Assembly (NCBI GenBank): GCA_033980235.1
Contig: CM067070.1
Location: 29,650,627-29,714,626, forward strand
DNA length: 64,000 nucleotides
Reading direction: 5' to 3'
Source: Diadema setosum
Taxonomy: Eukaryota > Echinodermata > Echinoidea > Diadematoida > Diadematidae
Shown here: piece after piece, positions 20,117 through 34,300 of the stretch
How the letters are laid out: every line of letters starts with the position of its first letter
Numbering within the stretch: position 1 is the stretch's first letter
Notes under the pieces: generated by a model
Database searches by the model: none
The model's input: only the letters and a program-made list of their open reading frames with translations
What the model was told of the DNA's origin: nothing
Made by a program: the position numbers and the translations under genes

Positions 20117-23100
20117 ATATGGTATAATTTTGACATTGATAGGAAGAGCACTTTCTGAGCTAATCGATACACAACTTTTGAGGAGAAATAAAGAAGAAGA
20201 AGAAAAAGAAGAAGAACTAGACCCGGAATTTGTCAAGACTGACAAATTAGGTGATCCGATTTTCTTTTTTTAAATCAATGATTCGAGTTTTCACCTGAGA
20301 TTAGGGACATTGGTCGTGTGATGTTTGGATTCTCATTTTGAAAAGGGAGTCAGACCTGCCATCTTGGGTACCGAATTCCGTATACACTATCAAAGATGCA
20401 GAATGAAATATATTTGACCTTTGACCCCACTTTGCACCCCCAAGATGGCATCTGAGCAAAAAGTAGTTATTTTGTGAAATGATTCTTGTAGCATGGTCTT
20501 GTGCAAAATATGGGAAAGATAAGACATGTATTCACCAAGATACAGGATGAAACAATTATGACCTTTGACCCTAATTTACATACCCAAGATGGTGTCTGAT
20601 CAAGTAGTTGTTATTTTATGAAATAATGAACGTGACATGAACTAAACATGTGCAAAATATGGGATTGATAGCCATTGTTGTCGTTCATCTATTGCACAGA
20701 AAGTAGTAGAAAGAAAGAAAAATAAAGAAAAAATTATGTTATTTTATAGAAATTTGAAGGAGAAGCAAAAAAAAAATCAGAAAAAGATAAAGTTAGGAAG
20801 GAAGATTAAGACTAACTAAAGAAAAAGAAGAAAAAAAGTGTTTAAAAAAATAAAAAAAAATATTGGCAGGGGTGAGCCTTGAACCAGGGACCTTAGGATT
20901 ACGAGTCGGATGCGCTATGCAATGACCTATTTCATGCCCAATAGGCCCTGTGTATTAAGCAAAATGACGCTGCATCGAAGCCACGTGCCATTTTCAACCA
21001 AGTTTTTCGACGTGATGCCGACGTCGTATGAAAAAAATAGAGGGGGCATTAACGATAGCCCAAAGTCTCAGCTACTACATACTAAAATCTGGGGAAAATT
21101 CACTTAAGCATAAGTGAGCTAGTGCTCGAAAAAGACAGTCATGTCAATTTTCACTGCCAGAAAAAACTGCTCTCCCATAGAGATAACACGTAAACTGGTC
21201 AAATTCTACAAGGATACATTCAATCCATTATTACGAGGCGATGACGTCATTCAATCAAAATGTTGTTTTACATTAATGAAAGAACATTTCATAAGCTACA
21301 ACATACTGAAATATGGGAGAAAATTGGCAGAGGATAAGTGAGATACGCTCGAGTGAACTTGTAATTGTATGACGTCATTTTGAAAATTTACTTTTTTTAC
21401 TTTATTAAGAAATTTGATATCTTTTAATCATTTTTTTTCAGCATCGCAAACCCATGAAATGACATGTACAACTCATCAGCTTTCAGAATATGTAAAGAAA
21501 ATGAGGGGTCACCGTCCATCCTGACGAGTAAAATCGGGTTTAATTTTGGCAGTTTTTTGGCATTGTTGCGCTATGTATCGCCATGGACGCGCGCGCGGAA
21601 TTTCAAATTTGCCGGGCCCGTATGACGTCATATTGAGTCGGATTGACTTGAAACTTGGTAGAAATATTCCTTGACATTTCAGACATCCGATAAGCGTAAA
21701 AAACGGGAATTTTTCATTGCATATGAGTTGTCCGTACGTATATGTGCGCGCGCGTACGCGTCCGTCCAATTTTTTCAATTTTTCAAAAAATGCTTCAAAT
21801 GGTCTGAAACGTATGCAAAAAAAAAATTGAGCTAGATTTGAGCATACAAATATTTCAACGCGCGCGTACGCGCACGTCTAAAGAGAAAATATGAATTTTA
21901 AGAATATGAGTAGAATGCGCATAACTTGAAATATATGTGATGTAAATTTCATTGAAAAATTCCATTCCATTAATGAGATATGATTGAGAATGTGTTTTCA
22001 TATAATGACGTCATAGTGACGTCACGGTCGACTGATCACAATGATACACTAGACTTGGAATTTGTCAACACTGACAAATTAGGTGATCTGATCTATTTGA
22101 AAATCAATGATTTGAGTCCTGATCCCAATAGGCATGACCATACCGCTTTCATTTGTGTTGAGGAGCCATTGGCCGTGTGATGTCTGGATTCTCATTTAGA
22201 AAAGGGAGTCGGACCTGCCATCTTTGGTACCGAATTCCGTATACACTAACGAAGATACAGAATGAAGTATATTTGACCTTTGACCCCACTTTGCACACCC
22301 AAGATGGCATCTGAGCGAAAAGTGGTTATTTTGTGAAATGATTCTTGTAACATGCCCTTTGCGTGTGCAAAATATGGGAAAGACAGGACATGTATTCACC
22401 AAGATACAGGATGAACCATTTGTGACCTTTGACCCTAATTTACGTACCCAAGATGGTGTCTGATCAAGTAGTTGTTATTTTATGAAATAATGTACATGAC
22501 CTGGACTAAACATGTGCAAAATATGGGGGTGATAGGGGCTGTTTTACTGGAGTTATGGCAAAGAAAATTGCAGAAAGAAAGAAATATCTCAATACTTTGA
22601 AGCTAACCTTCAATTTCAACCAAGTTTTCCGATGTGATCCCGGCATCCAGTAAAAAAATAGATGGCGTTCGGGCGATAGCTCAAAATGTCAGCTACAACA
22701 TATTAAAATCTTTGAGAAATTCATCGAAGGGTAAGTGAGCTAGTGCTTGATAAAGACAATCATGTCAATTTTCACACCTAGAAAAATTCCCTCCCATAGA
22801 GATAACACGTCATAACGAAGATACAGAAAGAAGTACATATGACCTTTGACCCCACTCTACATACCCAAGATGGCATCTGAGCAAAAAGTGGTTATTTTGT
22901 GAAATGATTCTTGTAACATGGTCTTTGCGTGTACAAAATATGGGAAAGATAGGACATGTATTTACCAAGATACAGGATGAAACATTTATGACCTTTGACC
23001 CTAATTTACATACCCAAGATGGTGTCCAATCAAGTAGTTGTTATTTTATGAAATAATGTACGTGACATGAACTAAACATGTACAAAATATTGGGCTGATA

Positions 23101-24255
23101 GGGCTTGTTTTTCTTGAGTTATTGCAAAGAAAGTTGCAAAAAGAAAGGAATATCAAAATACATCGAAGATAACCTTTAATTTCAATTAAAAAAAAAATTT
23201 CAAATAAATTCAATTTGATTTTGGACGTGATCCAGATACCATATGAAAAAATGAAGGGCACAACTTCCATAGCCCAAAGTCTCAGCTACAACATATTAAA
23301 ATCTTAGAGAAATTCACCGAAGCATAGGTGAGCTAGTGCTCGAAAAAGATAGTCATGTCAATTTTCATTTCCAGAAAAACTGCACTCCCATTAAGATAAC
23401 ACGTGAACTGGTCAAATTTGACAAGATTACATTCAATCCAATATTACGAGGTGATGCCGTTGTCTAATCAAAATTTTGTTGAAATATTAATGAAAGAACA
23501 TTTAGTAAGCTACAACATACTGAAATCTGGGTGAAAATTGGCAAAGGATAAGTGAGATACGATCGAGTGAACTTGTAATTTGATGACGTCATTTTGAAAA
23601 TTTACTCTTTTTATTTTATTAAGAAATTTGATATCTTTTAATCATTTTTCCAGCATCGCCAACCCATGAAATGATATGTACAACTCATCAGCTTTCAGAA
23701 TATGTAAAGAAAATGGGGGGTCACCGTCCATCCTGACGAGTAAAATCCGATTTAAAATTGGCGGTTTTTTGGCGTAGTTGCACTGTATATCGCCATTGAC
23801 GCGCGCGCGGAATTTCAACTTTGACGGGCCCGTATGACGTCATATTGAGTTGAATTGACTTGAAACTTGGTAGAAATATTCCTTGACATTTCAGACATCC
23901 GATAAATGTGAAAAAAACGGGACATTTCTATTGCATATGAGCTGCGCGCGCGTATATGTGCGCGCGCGTACGCGTCCGTCCAATTTTTTCAATTTTTCAA
24001 AAAATGCTGCAAATGGTCTGAAACGTGTGCAAAAAATTTTTGAGCTCGATTAAGCGTAAATATGAATTTTGAGAGTATGAGGAGAATGCGCTTGATCTGA
24101 AATATATGTGACGTAAATTTCATTGAGAAATTCCATTCCATTAATGAGATTTGAATGAGAATGTGTTTTCATATAATGACGTCATAGTGACGTCACGGTC
24201 GACTGATCACTTTGATTTTAGTTCGATTGTCGTCTTTGGGACATGATACATATAT
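20117..24255 (+). repeat. R-family Q unit plus P unit
   Basis: The Q unit runs from the 5' hairpin at 20,216 to the CRE-like pair at 22,006-22,024. The P unit runs from the hairpin at 22,048 to the pair near 24,178. The two are joined head to tail. From 23,160 to 23,700 the P unit matches the 28 kb unit, while its right end matches the 18.8-19.3 kb unit, so it is a mosaic. Confidence 0.85.
20865..20927 (-). ncRNA. tRNA-Thr(CGT)-like fragment, copy 2
   Basis: Near-identical to the copy at 14,495-14,563, within the same Q-unit context. Confidence 0.4.
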
Positions 24256-25017
24256 GTGACCCGCTACAACAAAAAGGTCCTAAAGTCGCGCACGGTCGAA
24301 GCCGTGAAAATCGAGTTTGAAGTCAGAGCATTAAAATTTGTCAAAACTTACGATTTTCTGATTTTGATACATTATTGGAGTCTAACGTGTCTTCTATCAT
24401 CTGTCGAAATTTTGAAGCAAAATGATCAAAGGAAAGACAAAAAAAAATAGCGTTTTTCTGAGCCATGTTTTGTGGCGTTTCAACGAAGCAGAAACCGCGT
24501 TCGAAAATTTGGATTGAGCGCCACAGATAGGTTCCGCCCCTAACAACGACCAGAGTGATCTCATTGGTCAGTTTGCTGCTTGCTGCTAACCGAAGCGTGA
24601 AGCTCGCACACTGCCCAGTCGACTGGTGCGTGCGGGCGGGGTGCGCTATGCTCAGCCGCTTCTCACATCCTGGTCACTGATTGGTTGGTGAGGAGACCAC
24701 CGACGCTGATGTGCTTGAATGAACTCTTCGGGGGTTGCTAGGGCTTACTTTTTATTGTCCAGAGGTGAGAACTGACTTGCATGTCCCTTGATCGCGATTG
24801 CGTCGAAAGGAAGACTTTTAGGGCGCTTTTCTCGAAACAGTGATTTTCCAGACGTCTCGACATGCTCTCTTTTAAACATCGATATCTCCGCAGCCGATTA
24901 TTTTTATAAAATGTGTTATATATCAATTTACAGCAGAAAGATTAGGGGATTATATCATGCAATTTTCAAATAATCGACCTCCCCCGACTTTAGGATCATT
25001 TTGTTGTAGCGGGTCAC
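24256..25017 (+). mobile_element. M2: copy of M1 carried by tandem duplication
   Basis: Differs from M1 by only a few bases and sits at the equivalent place in the second 4.9 kb copy. It arose by duplication rather than by independent insertion. Confidence 0.9.
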
Positions 25018-26834
25018 ATATGGTATAATTTTGACATTGATAGGAAGAGCACTTTCTGAGCTAATCGATACACAACTTTTGAGGAGAAATAAAGAAGAAG
25101 AAGAAAAAGAAGAAGAACTAGACCCGGAATTTGTCAAGACTGACAAATTAGGTGATCCGATTTTCTTTTTTTAAATCAATGATTCGAGTTTTCACCTGAG
25201 ATTAGGGACATTGGTCGTGTGATGTTTGGATTCTCATTTTGAAAAGGGAGTCAGACCTGCCATCTTGGGTACCGAATTCCGTATACACTATCAAAGATGC
25301 AGAATGAAATATATTTGACCTTTGACCCCACTTTGCACCCCCAAGATGGCATCTGAGCAAAAAGTAGTTATTTTGTGAAATGATTCTTGTAGCATGGTCT
25401 TGTGCAAAATATGGGAAAGATAAGACATGTATTCACCAAGATACAGGATGAAACAATTATGACCTTTGACCCTAATTTACATACCCAAGATGGTGTCTGA
25501 TCAAGTAGTTGTTATTTTATGAAATAATGAACGTGACATGAACTAAACATGTGCAAAATATGGGATTGATAGCCATTGTTGTCGTTCATCTATTGCACAG
25601 AAAGTAGTAGAAAGAAAGAAAAATAAAGAAAAAATTATGTTATTTTATAGAAATTTGAAGGAGAAGCAAAAAAAAAAATCAGAAAAAGATAAAGTTAGGA
25701 AGGAAGATTAAGACTAACTAAAGAAAAAGAAGAAAAAAAAGTGTTTAAAAAAAAAATATTGGCAGGGGTGAGCCTTGAACCAGGGACCTTAGGATTACGA
25801 GTCGGATGCGCTATGCAATGACCTATTTCATGCCCAATAGGCCCTGTGTATTAAGCAAAATGACGCTGCATCGAAGCCACGTGCCATTTTCAACCAAGTT
25901 TTTCGACGTGATGCCGACGTCGTATGAAAAAATAGAGGGGGCATTAACGATAGCCCAAAGTCTCAGCTACAACATACTAAAATCTGGGGAAAATTCACTT
26001 AAGCATAAGTGAGCTAGTGCTCGAAAAAGACAGTCATGTCAATTTTCACTGCCAGAAAAACTGCTCTCCCATAGAGATAACACGTAAACTGGTCAAATTC
26101 TACAAGGATACATTCAATCCATTTTTACGAGGCGATGACGTCATTCAATCAAAATGTTGTTTTACATTAATGAAAGAACATTTCATAAGCTACAACATAC
26201 TGAAATATGGGAGAAAATTGGCAGAGGATAAGTGAGATACGCTCGAGTGAACTTGTAATTGTATGACGTCATTTTGAAAATTTACTTTTTTTACTTTATT
26301 AAGAAATTTGATATCTTTTAATCATTTTTTCAGCATCGCAAACCCATGAAATGACATGTACAACTCATCAGCTTTCAGAATATGTAAAGAAAATGAGGGG
26401 TCACCGTCCATCCTGACGAGTAAAATCGGGTTTAATTTTGGCAGTTTTTTGGCATTGTTGCGCTATGTATCGCCATGGACGCGCGCGCGGAATTTCAAAT
26501 TTGCCGGGCCCGTATGACGTCATATTGAGTCGGATTGACTTGAAACTTGGTAGAGATATTCCTTGACATTTCAGACATCCGATAAGCGTAAAAAACGGGA
26601 AATTTTCATTGCATATGAGTTGTCCGTACGTATATGTGCGCGCGCGTACGCGTCCGTCCAATTTTTTCAATTTTTCAAAAAATGCTTCAAATGGTCTGAA
26701 ACGTATGCAAAAAAAAAAATTGAGCTAGATTTGAGCATACAAATATTTCAACGCGTGCGTACGTGCACGTCTAAAGAGAAAATATGAATTTTAAGAATAT
26801 GAGTAGAATGCGCATAACTTGAAATATATGTGAT
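25018..26834 (+). repeat. R-family Q unit (second duplicate)
   Basis: 5' hairpin at about 25,115 to the TGACGTCA region. Contains tRNA-like fragment copy 3 and differs from 20.2-22.0 kb mainly in A-run lengths. Confidence 0.85.
25761..25823 (-). ncRNA. tRNA-Thr(CGT)-like fragment, copy 3
   Basis: Same sequence as copy 2, preceded by a shorter A-rich tract. Confidence 0.4.
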
Positions 26835-29800
26835 GTAAATTTCATTGAAAAATTCCATTCCATTAATGAGATATGATTGAGAATGTGTTTTCATATAATG
26901 ACGTCATAGTGACGTCACGGTCGACTGATCACAATGATACACTAGACTTGGAATTTGTCAACACTGACAAATTAGGTGATCTGATCTATTTGAAAATCAA
27001 TGATTTGAGTCCTGATCCCAATAGGCATGACCATACCGCTTTCATTTGTGTTGAGGAGCCATTGGCCGTGTGATGTCTGGATTCTCATTTAGAAAAGGGA
27101 GTCGGACCTGCCATCTTTGGTACCGAATTCCGTATACACTAACGGAGATACAGAATGAAGTATATTTGACATTTGACCCCACTTTGCACACCCAAGATGG
27201 CATCTGAGCGAAAAGTGGTTATTTTGTGAAATGATTCTTGAAACATGCCCTTTGCGTGTGCAAAATATGGGAAAGACAGGACATGTATTCACCAAGATAC
27301 AGGATGAACCATTTGTGACCTTTGACCCTAATTTACGTACCCAAGATGGTGTCTGATCAAGTAGTTGTTATTTTATGAAATAATGTACATGACCTGGACT
27401 AAACATGTGCAAAATATGGGGGTGATAGGGGCTGTTTTACTGGAGTTATGGCAAAGAAAATTGCAGAAAGAAAGAAATATCTCAATACTTTGAAGCTAAC
27501 CTTCAATTTCAACCAAGTTTTCCGATGTGATCCCGGCATCCAGTAAAAAAATAGATGGCGTTCGGGCGATAGCTCAAAATGTCAGCTACAACATATTAAA
27601 ATCTTTGAGAAATTCATCGAAGGGTAAGTGAGCTAGTGCTTGATAAAGACAATCATGTCAATTTTCACACCTAGAAAAATTCCCTCCCATAGAGATAACA
27701 CGTCATAACGAAGATACAGAAAGAAGTACATATGACCTTTGACCCCACTCTACATACCCAAGATGGCATCTGAGCAAAAAGTGGTTATTTTGTGAAATGA
27801 TTCTTGTAACATGGTCTTTGCGTGTACAAAATATGGGAAAGATAGGACATGTATTTACCAAGATACAGGATGAAACATTTATGACCTTTGACCCTAATTT
27901 ACATACCCAAGATGGTGTCCGATCAAGTAGTTGTTATTTTATGAAATAATGTACGTGACATGAACTAAACATGTACAAAATATTGGGCTGATAGGGCTTG
28001 TTTTTCTTGAGTTATTGCAAAGAAAGTTGCAAAAAGAAAGGAATATCAAAATACATCGAAGATAACCTTTAATTTCAATTAAAAAAAAATTTCAAATAAA
28101 TTCAATTTGATTTTGGACGTGATCCAGATACCATATGAAAAAATGAAGGGCACAACTTCCATAGCCCAAAGTCTCAGCTACAACATATTAAAATCTTAGA
28201 GAAATTCACAGAAGCATAGGTGAGCTAGTGCTCGAAAAAGATAGTCATGTCAATTTTCATTTCCAGAAAAACTGCACTCCCATTAAGATAACACGTGAAC
28301 TGGTCAAATTTGACAAGATTACATTCAATCCAATATTACGAGGTGATGCCGTTATCTAATCAAAATTTTGTTGATATATTAATGAAAGAACATTTAGTAA
28401 GCTACAACATACTGAAATCTGGGTGAAAATTGGCAAAGGAGAAGTGAGATACGATCGAGTGAACTTGTAATTTGATGACGTCATTTTGAAAATTTACTCT
28501 TTTTATTTTATTAAGAAATTTGATATCTTTTAATCATTTTTCCAGCATCGCCAACCCATGAAATGATATGTACAACTCATCAGCTTTCAGAATATGTAAA
28601 GAAAATGGGGGGTCACCGTCCATCCTGACGAGTAAAATCGGATTCAATATTGGCGGTTTTTTGGCATTGTTGCACTGTATATCGCCATTGACGCGCGCGC
28701 GGAATTTCAACTTTGACGGGCCCATATGACGTCATATTGAGTCGGATTGACTTAAAACTGGGTAGACATATTCCCTGACATTTCAGGAAGGCGATAAGTG
28801 TGAAAAAACGGGAAATTTATATTGCATATGAGGTGTGCGTGCGTATATGCGCGCGCGTACGCGTCCGTAAATTTTTTTCAATTTTTCAAAAAATGCTCTA
28901 AATGGCCTGAAACGTGTGCAAAAAAAAATTGAGCTCGATTTGAGCATACAAATATTTCAACGCGCGCGTACGCGCACGTTTTAAGGTATAGATGAATTTT
29001 GAGAAGATGAGTTGAATGCGCTTGACTTGAAATATATGTGACGTAAATTTCATTGAAAAATTCCATTCCATTAATGAGATATGATTGAGAATGTGTTTTC
29101 ATATAATGACGTCATAGTGACGTCACGGTCGACTGATCACAATGATACACTAGACTTGGAATTTGTCAACACTGACAAATTAGGTGATCTGATCTATTTG
29201 AAAATCAATGATTTGAGTCCTGATCCCAATAGGCATGACCATACCGCTTTCATTTGTGTTGAGGAGCCATTGGCCGTGTGATGTCTGGATTCTCATTTAG
29301 AAAAGGGAGTCGGACCTGCCATCTTTGGTACCGAATTCCGTATACACTAACGGAGATACAGAATGAAGTATATTTGACATTTGACCCCACTTTGCACACC
29401 CAAGATGGCATCTGAGCGAAAAGTGGTTATTTTGTGAAATGATTCTTGAAACATGCCCTTTGCGTGTGCAAAATATGGGAAAGACAGGACATGTATTCAC
29501 CAAGATACAGGATGAACCATTTGTGACCTTTGACCCTAATTTACGTACCCAAGATGGTGTCTGATCAAGTAGTTGTTATTTTATGAAATAATGTACATGA
29601 CCTGGACTAAACATGTGCAAAATATGGGGGTGATAGGGGCTGTTTTACTGGAGTTATGGCAAAGAAAATTGCAGAAAGAAAGAAATATCTCAATACTTTG
29701 AAGCTAACCTTCAATTTCAACCAAGTTTTCCGATGTGATCCCGGCATCCAGTAAAAAAATAGATGGCGTTCGGGCGATAGCTCAAAATGTCAGCTACAAC

Positions 29801-31340
29801 ATATTAAAATCTTTGAGAAATTCATCGAAGGGTAAGTGAGCTAGTGCTTGATAAAGACAATCATGTCAATTTTCACACCTAGAAAAATTCCCTCCCATAG
29901 AGATAACACGTCATAACGAAGATACAGAAAGAAGTACATATGACCTTTGACCCCACTCTACATACCCAAGATGGCATCTGAGCAAAAAGTGGTTATTTTG
30001 TGAAATGATTCTTGTAACATGGTCTTTGCGTGTACAAAATATGGGAAAGATAGGACATGTATTTACCAAGATACAGGATGAAACATTTATGACCTTTGAC
30101 CCTAATTTACATACCCAAGATGGTGTCCGATCAAGTAGTTGTTATTTTATGAAATAATGTACGTGACATGAACTAAACATGTACAAAATATTGGGCTGAT
30201 AGGGCTTGTTTTTCTTGAGTTATTGCAAAGAAAGTTGCAAAAAGAAAGGAATATCAAAATACATCGAAGATAACCTTTAATTTCAATTAAAAAAAATTTC
30301 AAATAAATTCAATTTGATTTTGGACGTGATCCAGATACCATATGAAAAAATGAAGGGCACAACTTCCATAGCCCAAAGTCTCAGCTACAACATATTAAAA
30401 TCTTAGAGAAATTCACAGAAGCATAGGTGAGCTAGTGCTCGAAAAAGATAGTCATGTCAATTTTCATTTCCAGAAAAACTGCACTCCCATTAAGATAACA
30501 CGTGAACTGGTCAAATTTGACAAGATTACATTCAATCCAATATTACGAGGTGATGCCGTTATCTAATCAAAATTTTGTTGATATATTAATGAAAGAACAT
30601 TTAGTAAGCTACAACATACTGAAATCTGGGTGAAAATTGGCAAAGGAGAAGTGAGATACGATCGAGTGAACTTGTAATTTGATGACGTCATTTTGAAAAT
30701 TTACTCTTTTTATTTTATTAAGAAATTTGATATCTTTTAATCATTTTTCCAGCATCGCCAACCCATGAAATGATATGTACAACTCATCAGCTTTCAGAAT
30801 ATGTAAAGAAAATGGGGGGTCACCGTCCATCCTGACGAGTAAAATCGGATTCAATATTGGCGGTTTTTTGGCATTGTTGCACTGTATATCGCCATTGACG
30901 CGCGCGCGGAATTTCAACTTTGACGGGCCCATATGACGTCATATTGAGTCGGATTGACTTAAAACTGGGTAGACATATTCCCTGACATTTCAGGAAGGCG
31001 ATAAGTGTGAAAAAACGGGAAATTTATATTGCATATGAGGTGTGCGTGCGTATATGCGCGCGCGTACGCGTCCGTAAATTTTTTTCAATTTTTCAAAAAA
31101 TGCTCTAAATGGCCTGAAACGTGTGCAAAAAAAAATTGAGCTCGATTTGAGCATACAAATATTTCAACGCGCGCGTACGCGCACGTTTTAAGGTATAGAT
31201 GAATTTTGAGAAGATGAGTTGAATGCGCTTGACTTGAAATATATGTGACGTAAATTTCATTGAAAAATTCCATTCCATTAATGAGATATGATTGAGAATG
31301 TGTTTTCATATAATGACGTCATAGTGACGTCACGGTCGAC
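26835..31340 (+). repeat. 2.2 kb tandem duplication of one R (P) unit
   Basis: About 26,835-29,041 repeats at about 29,042-31,250 with an offset of 2,207-2,208 and almost no differences apart from A-run length. The breakpoints lie in the ATTCCATTCCATTAATGAG segment. The match ends near 31,340, where one copy continues CACAATGATAC and the other CACTTTGATTTTAG. Confidence 0.9.
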
Positions 31341-34300
31341 TGATCACTTTGATTTTAGTTCGATTGCCGTCTTTGGGAGACGATACATATATGGTATAAG
31401 TTTGAAATTGATAGGAAGAGGACTTTCGGAACTAATCGATGCACAACTTTTGGGGAGAAAGAAGAAGAAAAAGAAGAAGAAAAAATCCGTACATAAACAG
31501 AAAGTGATCCGAGAGGATACTCGGATTACCTAACTAGACTTGGAATTTGTCAACACTGACAAATTAGGTGATCCGATCTATTTGGAAATCAACGATTCAA
31601 ATCCTGATCCCAATAGCAATGGCCATAAATGTTTCATCTGCGTTTAGGGGATATTTGCCGTGTGATGTTTGGATTCTCATTTAGAAAAGGGAGTCAGACC
31701 TGCCATCTTTGGTACCGAATTCCGTATACACTAACGAAGATACAGAATGAAGTATATTTGACCTTTGACCCCACTTTCCACAGCCAAGATGGTATCTGAG
31801 CAAAAAGTGGTGATTTTGTGAAATGATCCTTGTAACATGGTCTTTACGTGTGCAAAATGTGGGAAAGATAGGACATGTATTCACCAAGACACAGGATGAA
31901 ACATTTATGACTTTTGACCCTAATTTACATACCCAAGATGGTGTCCGATCAAGTAGTTGTTATTTTATGAAATAATGTACGTGACATGAACTAAACATGA
32001 GCAAAATATTGGGGTGATAGGGGCTGTTTTTCTTGAGTTATTGCAAAGAAAGTTGCAGAAAGAAAGAAAATCTCAATACATCGAAGATAAGCTTTAATTT
32101 CAACCAAGTTTTTTAACGTGATCCCGACATAGTATGAAAAAACAGTGTGTAAGTAATGATAGTGCAAAGTCTCAGCTACAACATATTAAAATCAGGGAGA
32201 AATTCAGTGAGCTAGTGCTAAAAAAAAGATATTCATGTCAATTTTCATTTGCAGAAAAAACTGCACTCCCATAGAGATAACACGTCATAACAAAGATAGA
32301 GAAAGAAGTACATATGACATTTGACCCCACTTTGCACAGACAAGATGGCATCTGAGCACAAAGTAGTTATTTTGTGAAATGATTCTTGTAACATGGTCTT
32401 TACGTGTGCAAAATATGGGAGAGATAGAACATGTATTCACCAAGATACAGGATGAAACATTTATGACCTTTGACCCTAATTTACATACCGAAGATGGTGT
32501 CTGATCAAGAAGTTGTTATTTTATGAAATAATGTACATGACATGAACTAAACATGTGCAAAATTTGGGGGTGATAGGGGCTGTTTTTCTTGACTTATTGG
32601 AAAGAAAGTTGCAGAAAGAAAGAAACATCTCAATACATCGAAGATAAGCTTTAATTTCAACCAAGTTTTTTAATGTGATCACGACATCGTATGAAAAAAT
32701 GGAGGACACACGTGCGATAGCCCAAAGTCTCAGCTACAACATATTAAAATCTGGGAGAAATTCACCGTAGTGTAAGTGAGCTAGTGCTCGATAAAGGTAG
32801 TCATGTCAATTTTCATTCCAAGAAAAACTGTACTCCCATAGAGATTACACGTAAACTGGTGAAATTTGACAACATTACTTTCAATCCGTTTTTACGAGGT
32901 GATAACGTCATCCAGTCAAAATTTTGTAATGACACTTTTAAAAGAACATTAAATAAGCTACAATATACTGAAATCTGGGAGAAAATTAACGAAGGATAAG
33001 TGAGATACGCTTAACTTGAACTTGAAATTTGGTGACGTCATTTTGAAAATTTACTTTTTTTATTTTATTAAGAAATCTGATATCTTTTCGTCATTTTTTC
33101 AGCATCGCCAACCCATGAATTGACATGTACAACTCATCAGCTTTCAGAATATGTAAAGAAAATGGGGGGTCACCGTCCATCCTGACGAGTAAAATCGGAT
33201 TTAAAATTGGCGGTTTTTTTGCATAGTTGCACTGTATATCGCCATTGACGCGCGCTCGGAATTTCAACTCTGACGGGCCTGTATGACGTCATATTGAGTC
33301 GGATCGACTTGAAACTTGGTAGAAATATTCCTTGACATTTCAGACATCCGATCAAAGTGAAAAAACGGGAAATTTCTATTGTATATGAGCTGTGCGTGCG
33401 TGTGGATTCTCATTTAGAAAAGGGAGTCAGACCTGCCATCTTGGGTACCGAATTCCGTATACACTATCAAAGATACAAAATTAAGTATATTTGACCTTTG
33501 ACCCCACTTTGCACCCCCAAGATGGCATCTGAGCAAAAAGTAGTTATTTTGTGAAATGATTCTTGTAACATGGTCTTTGCGTGTGCAAAATATGGGAAAG
33601 ATAAGACATGTATTCACCAAGATACAGGATGAAACATTTATGACCTTTGACCCTAATTTACATACACAAGATGGTGTCTGATCAAGTAGTTGTTATTTTA
33701 TGAAATAATGTACGTAACCTGAACTAAATATGTGCAAAATATGGGGGTCATAGGGGCTGTTTTTCTTGAGTTTTTTGCAAAGAAAGTTGGAAAAAGAAAG
33801 AAATATGAAAATACATCGAAGATAAGCTTTAATTTCAACCACGTTTTTGGACGTGATCCCGACACCATTTGAGAACAAAGGGCACGCGTACGATAGCGCA
33901 AAGTTTCAGCTACAACATATTAAAATCTGGAAGGAATTCACCGAAAGGTAAGTGAGTTAGTGCTCGATAAAGACAATCATGTCAATTTTCACATATAGAG
34001 AAATCCCCTCCCATTGACATAGCACGTCACAACGAAGATAAAGAAAGAAGTACATATGACCTTTGACCCCACTTTGCAAAGAGAAGATGGCATCTGAGCA
34101 AAAAGTGGTTATTTTGTGAAATGATCCTTGTAACATGGTCTTTACGTGTGCAAAATATGGGAAAGATAGGACATGTATTTACCAAGATACAGGATGAAAC
34201 ATTTATGACCTTTGACCCTAATTTACATACCCAAGATGGCGTCTGATCAAGTAGTTGTTATTTTATGAAATAATGTACGTGACATGAACTAAACATGTGC

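Larger units (their letters stand above)
18800..28620 (+). repeat. 4.9 kb tandem duplication (two near-identical copies)
   Basis: About 18,800-23,700 recurs at about 23,700-28,600 with an offset of 4,893-4,902 bases. Each copy holds the M element, a Q unit and a P unit. Matching M copies at 19,354 and 24,256 show that the M insertion predates the duplication. The breakpoints fall inside the conserved stretch containing CATCCTGACGAG, as expected from unequal crossing-over. Confidence 0.9.
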
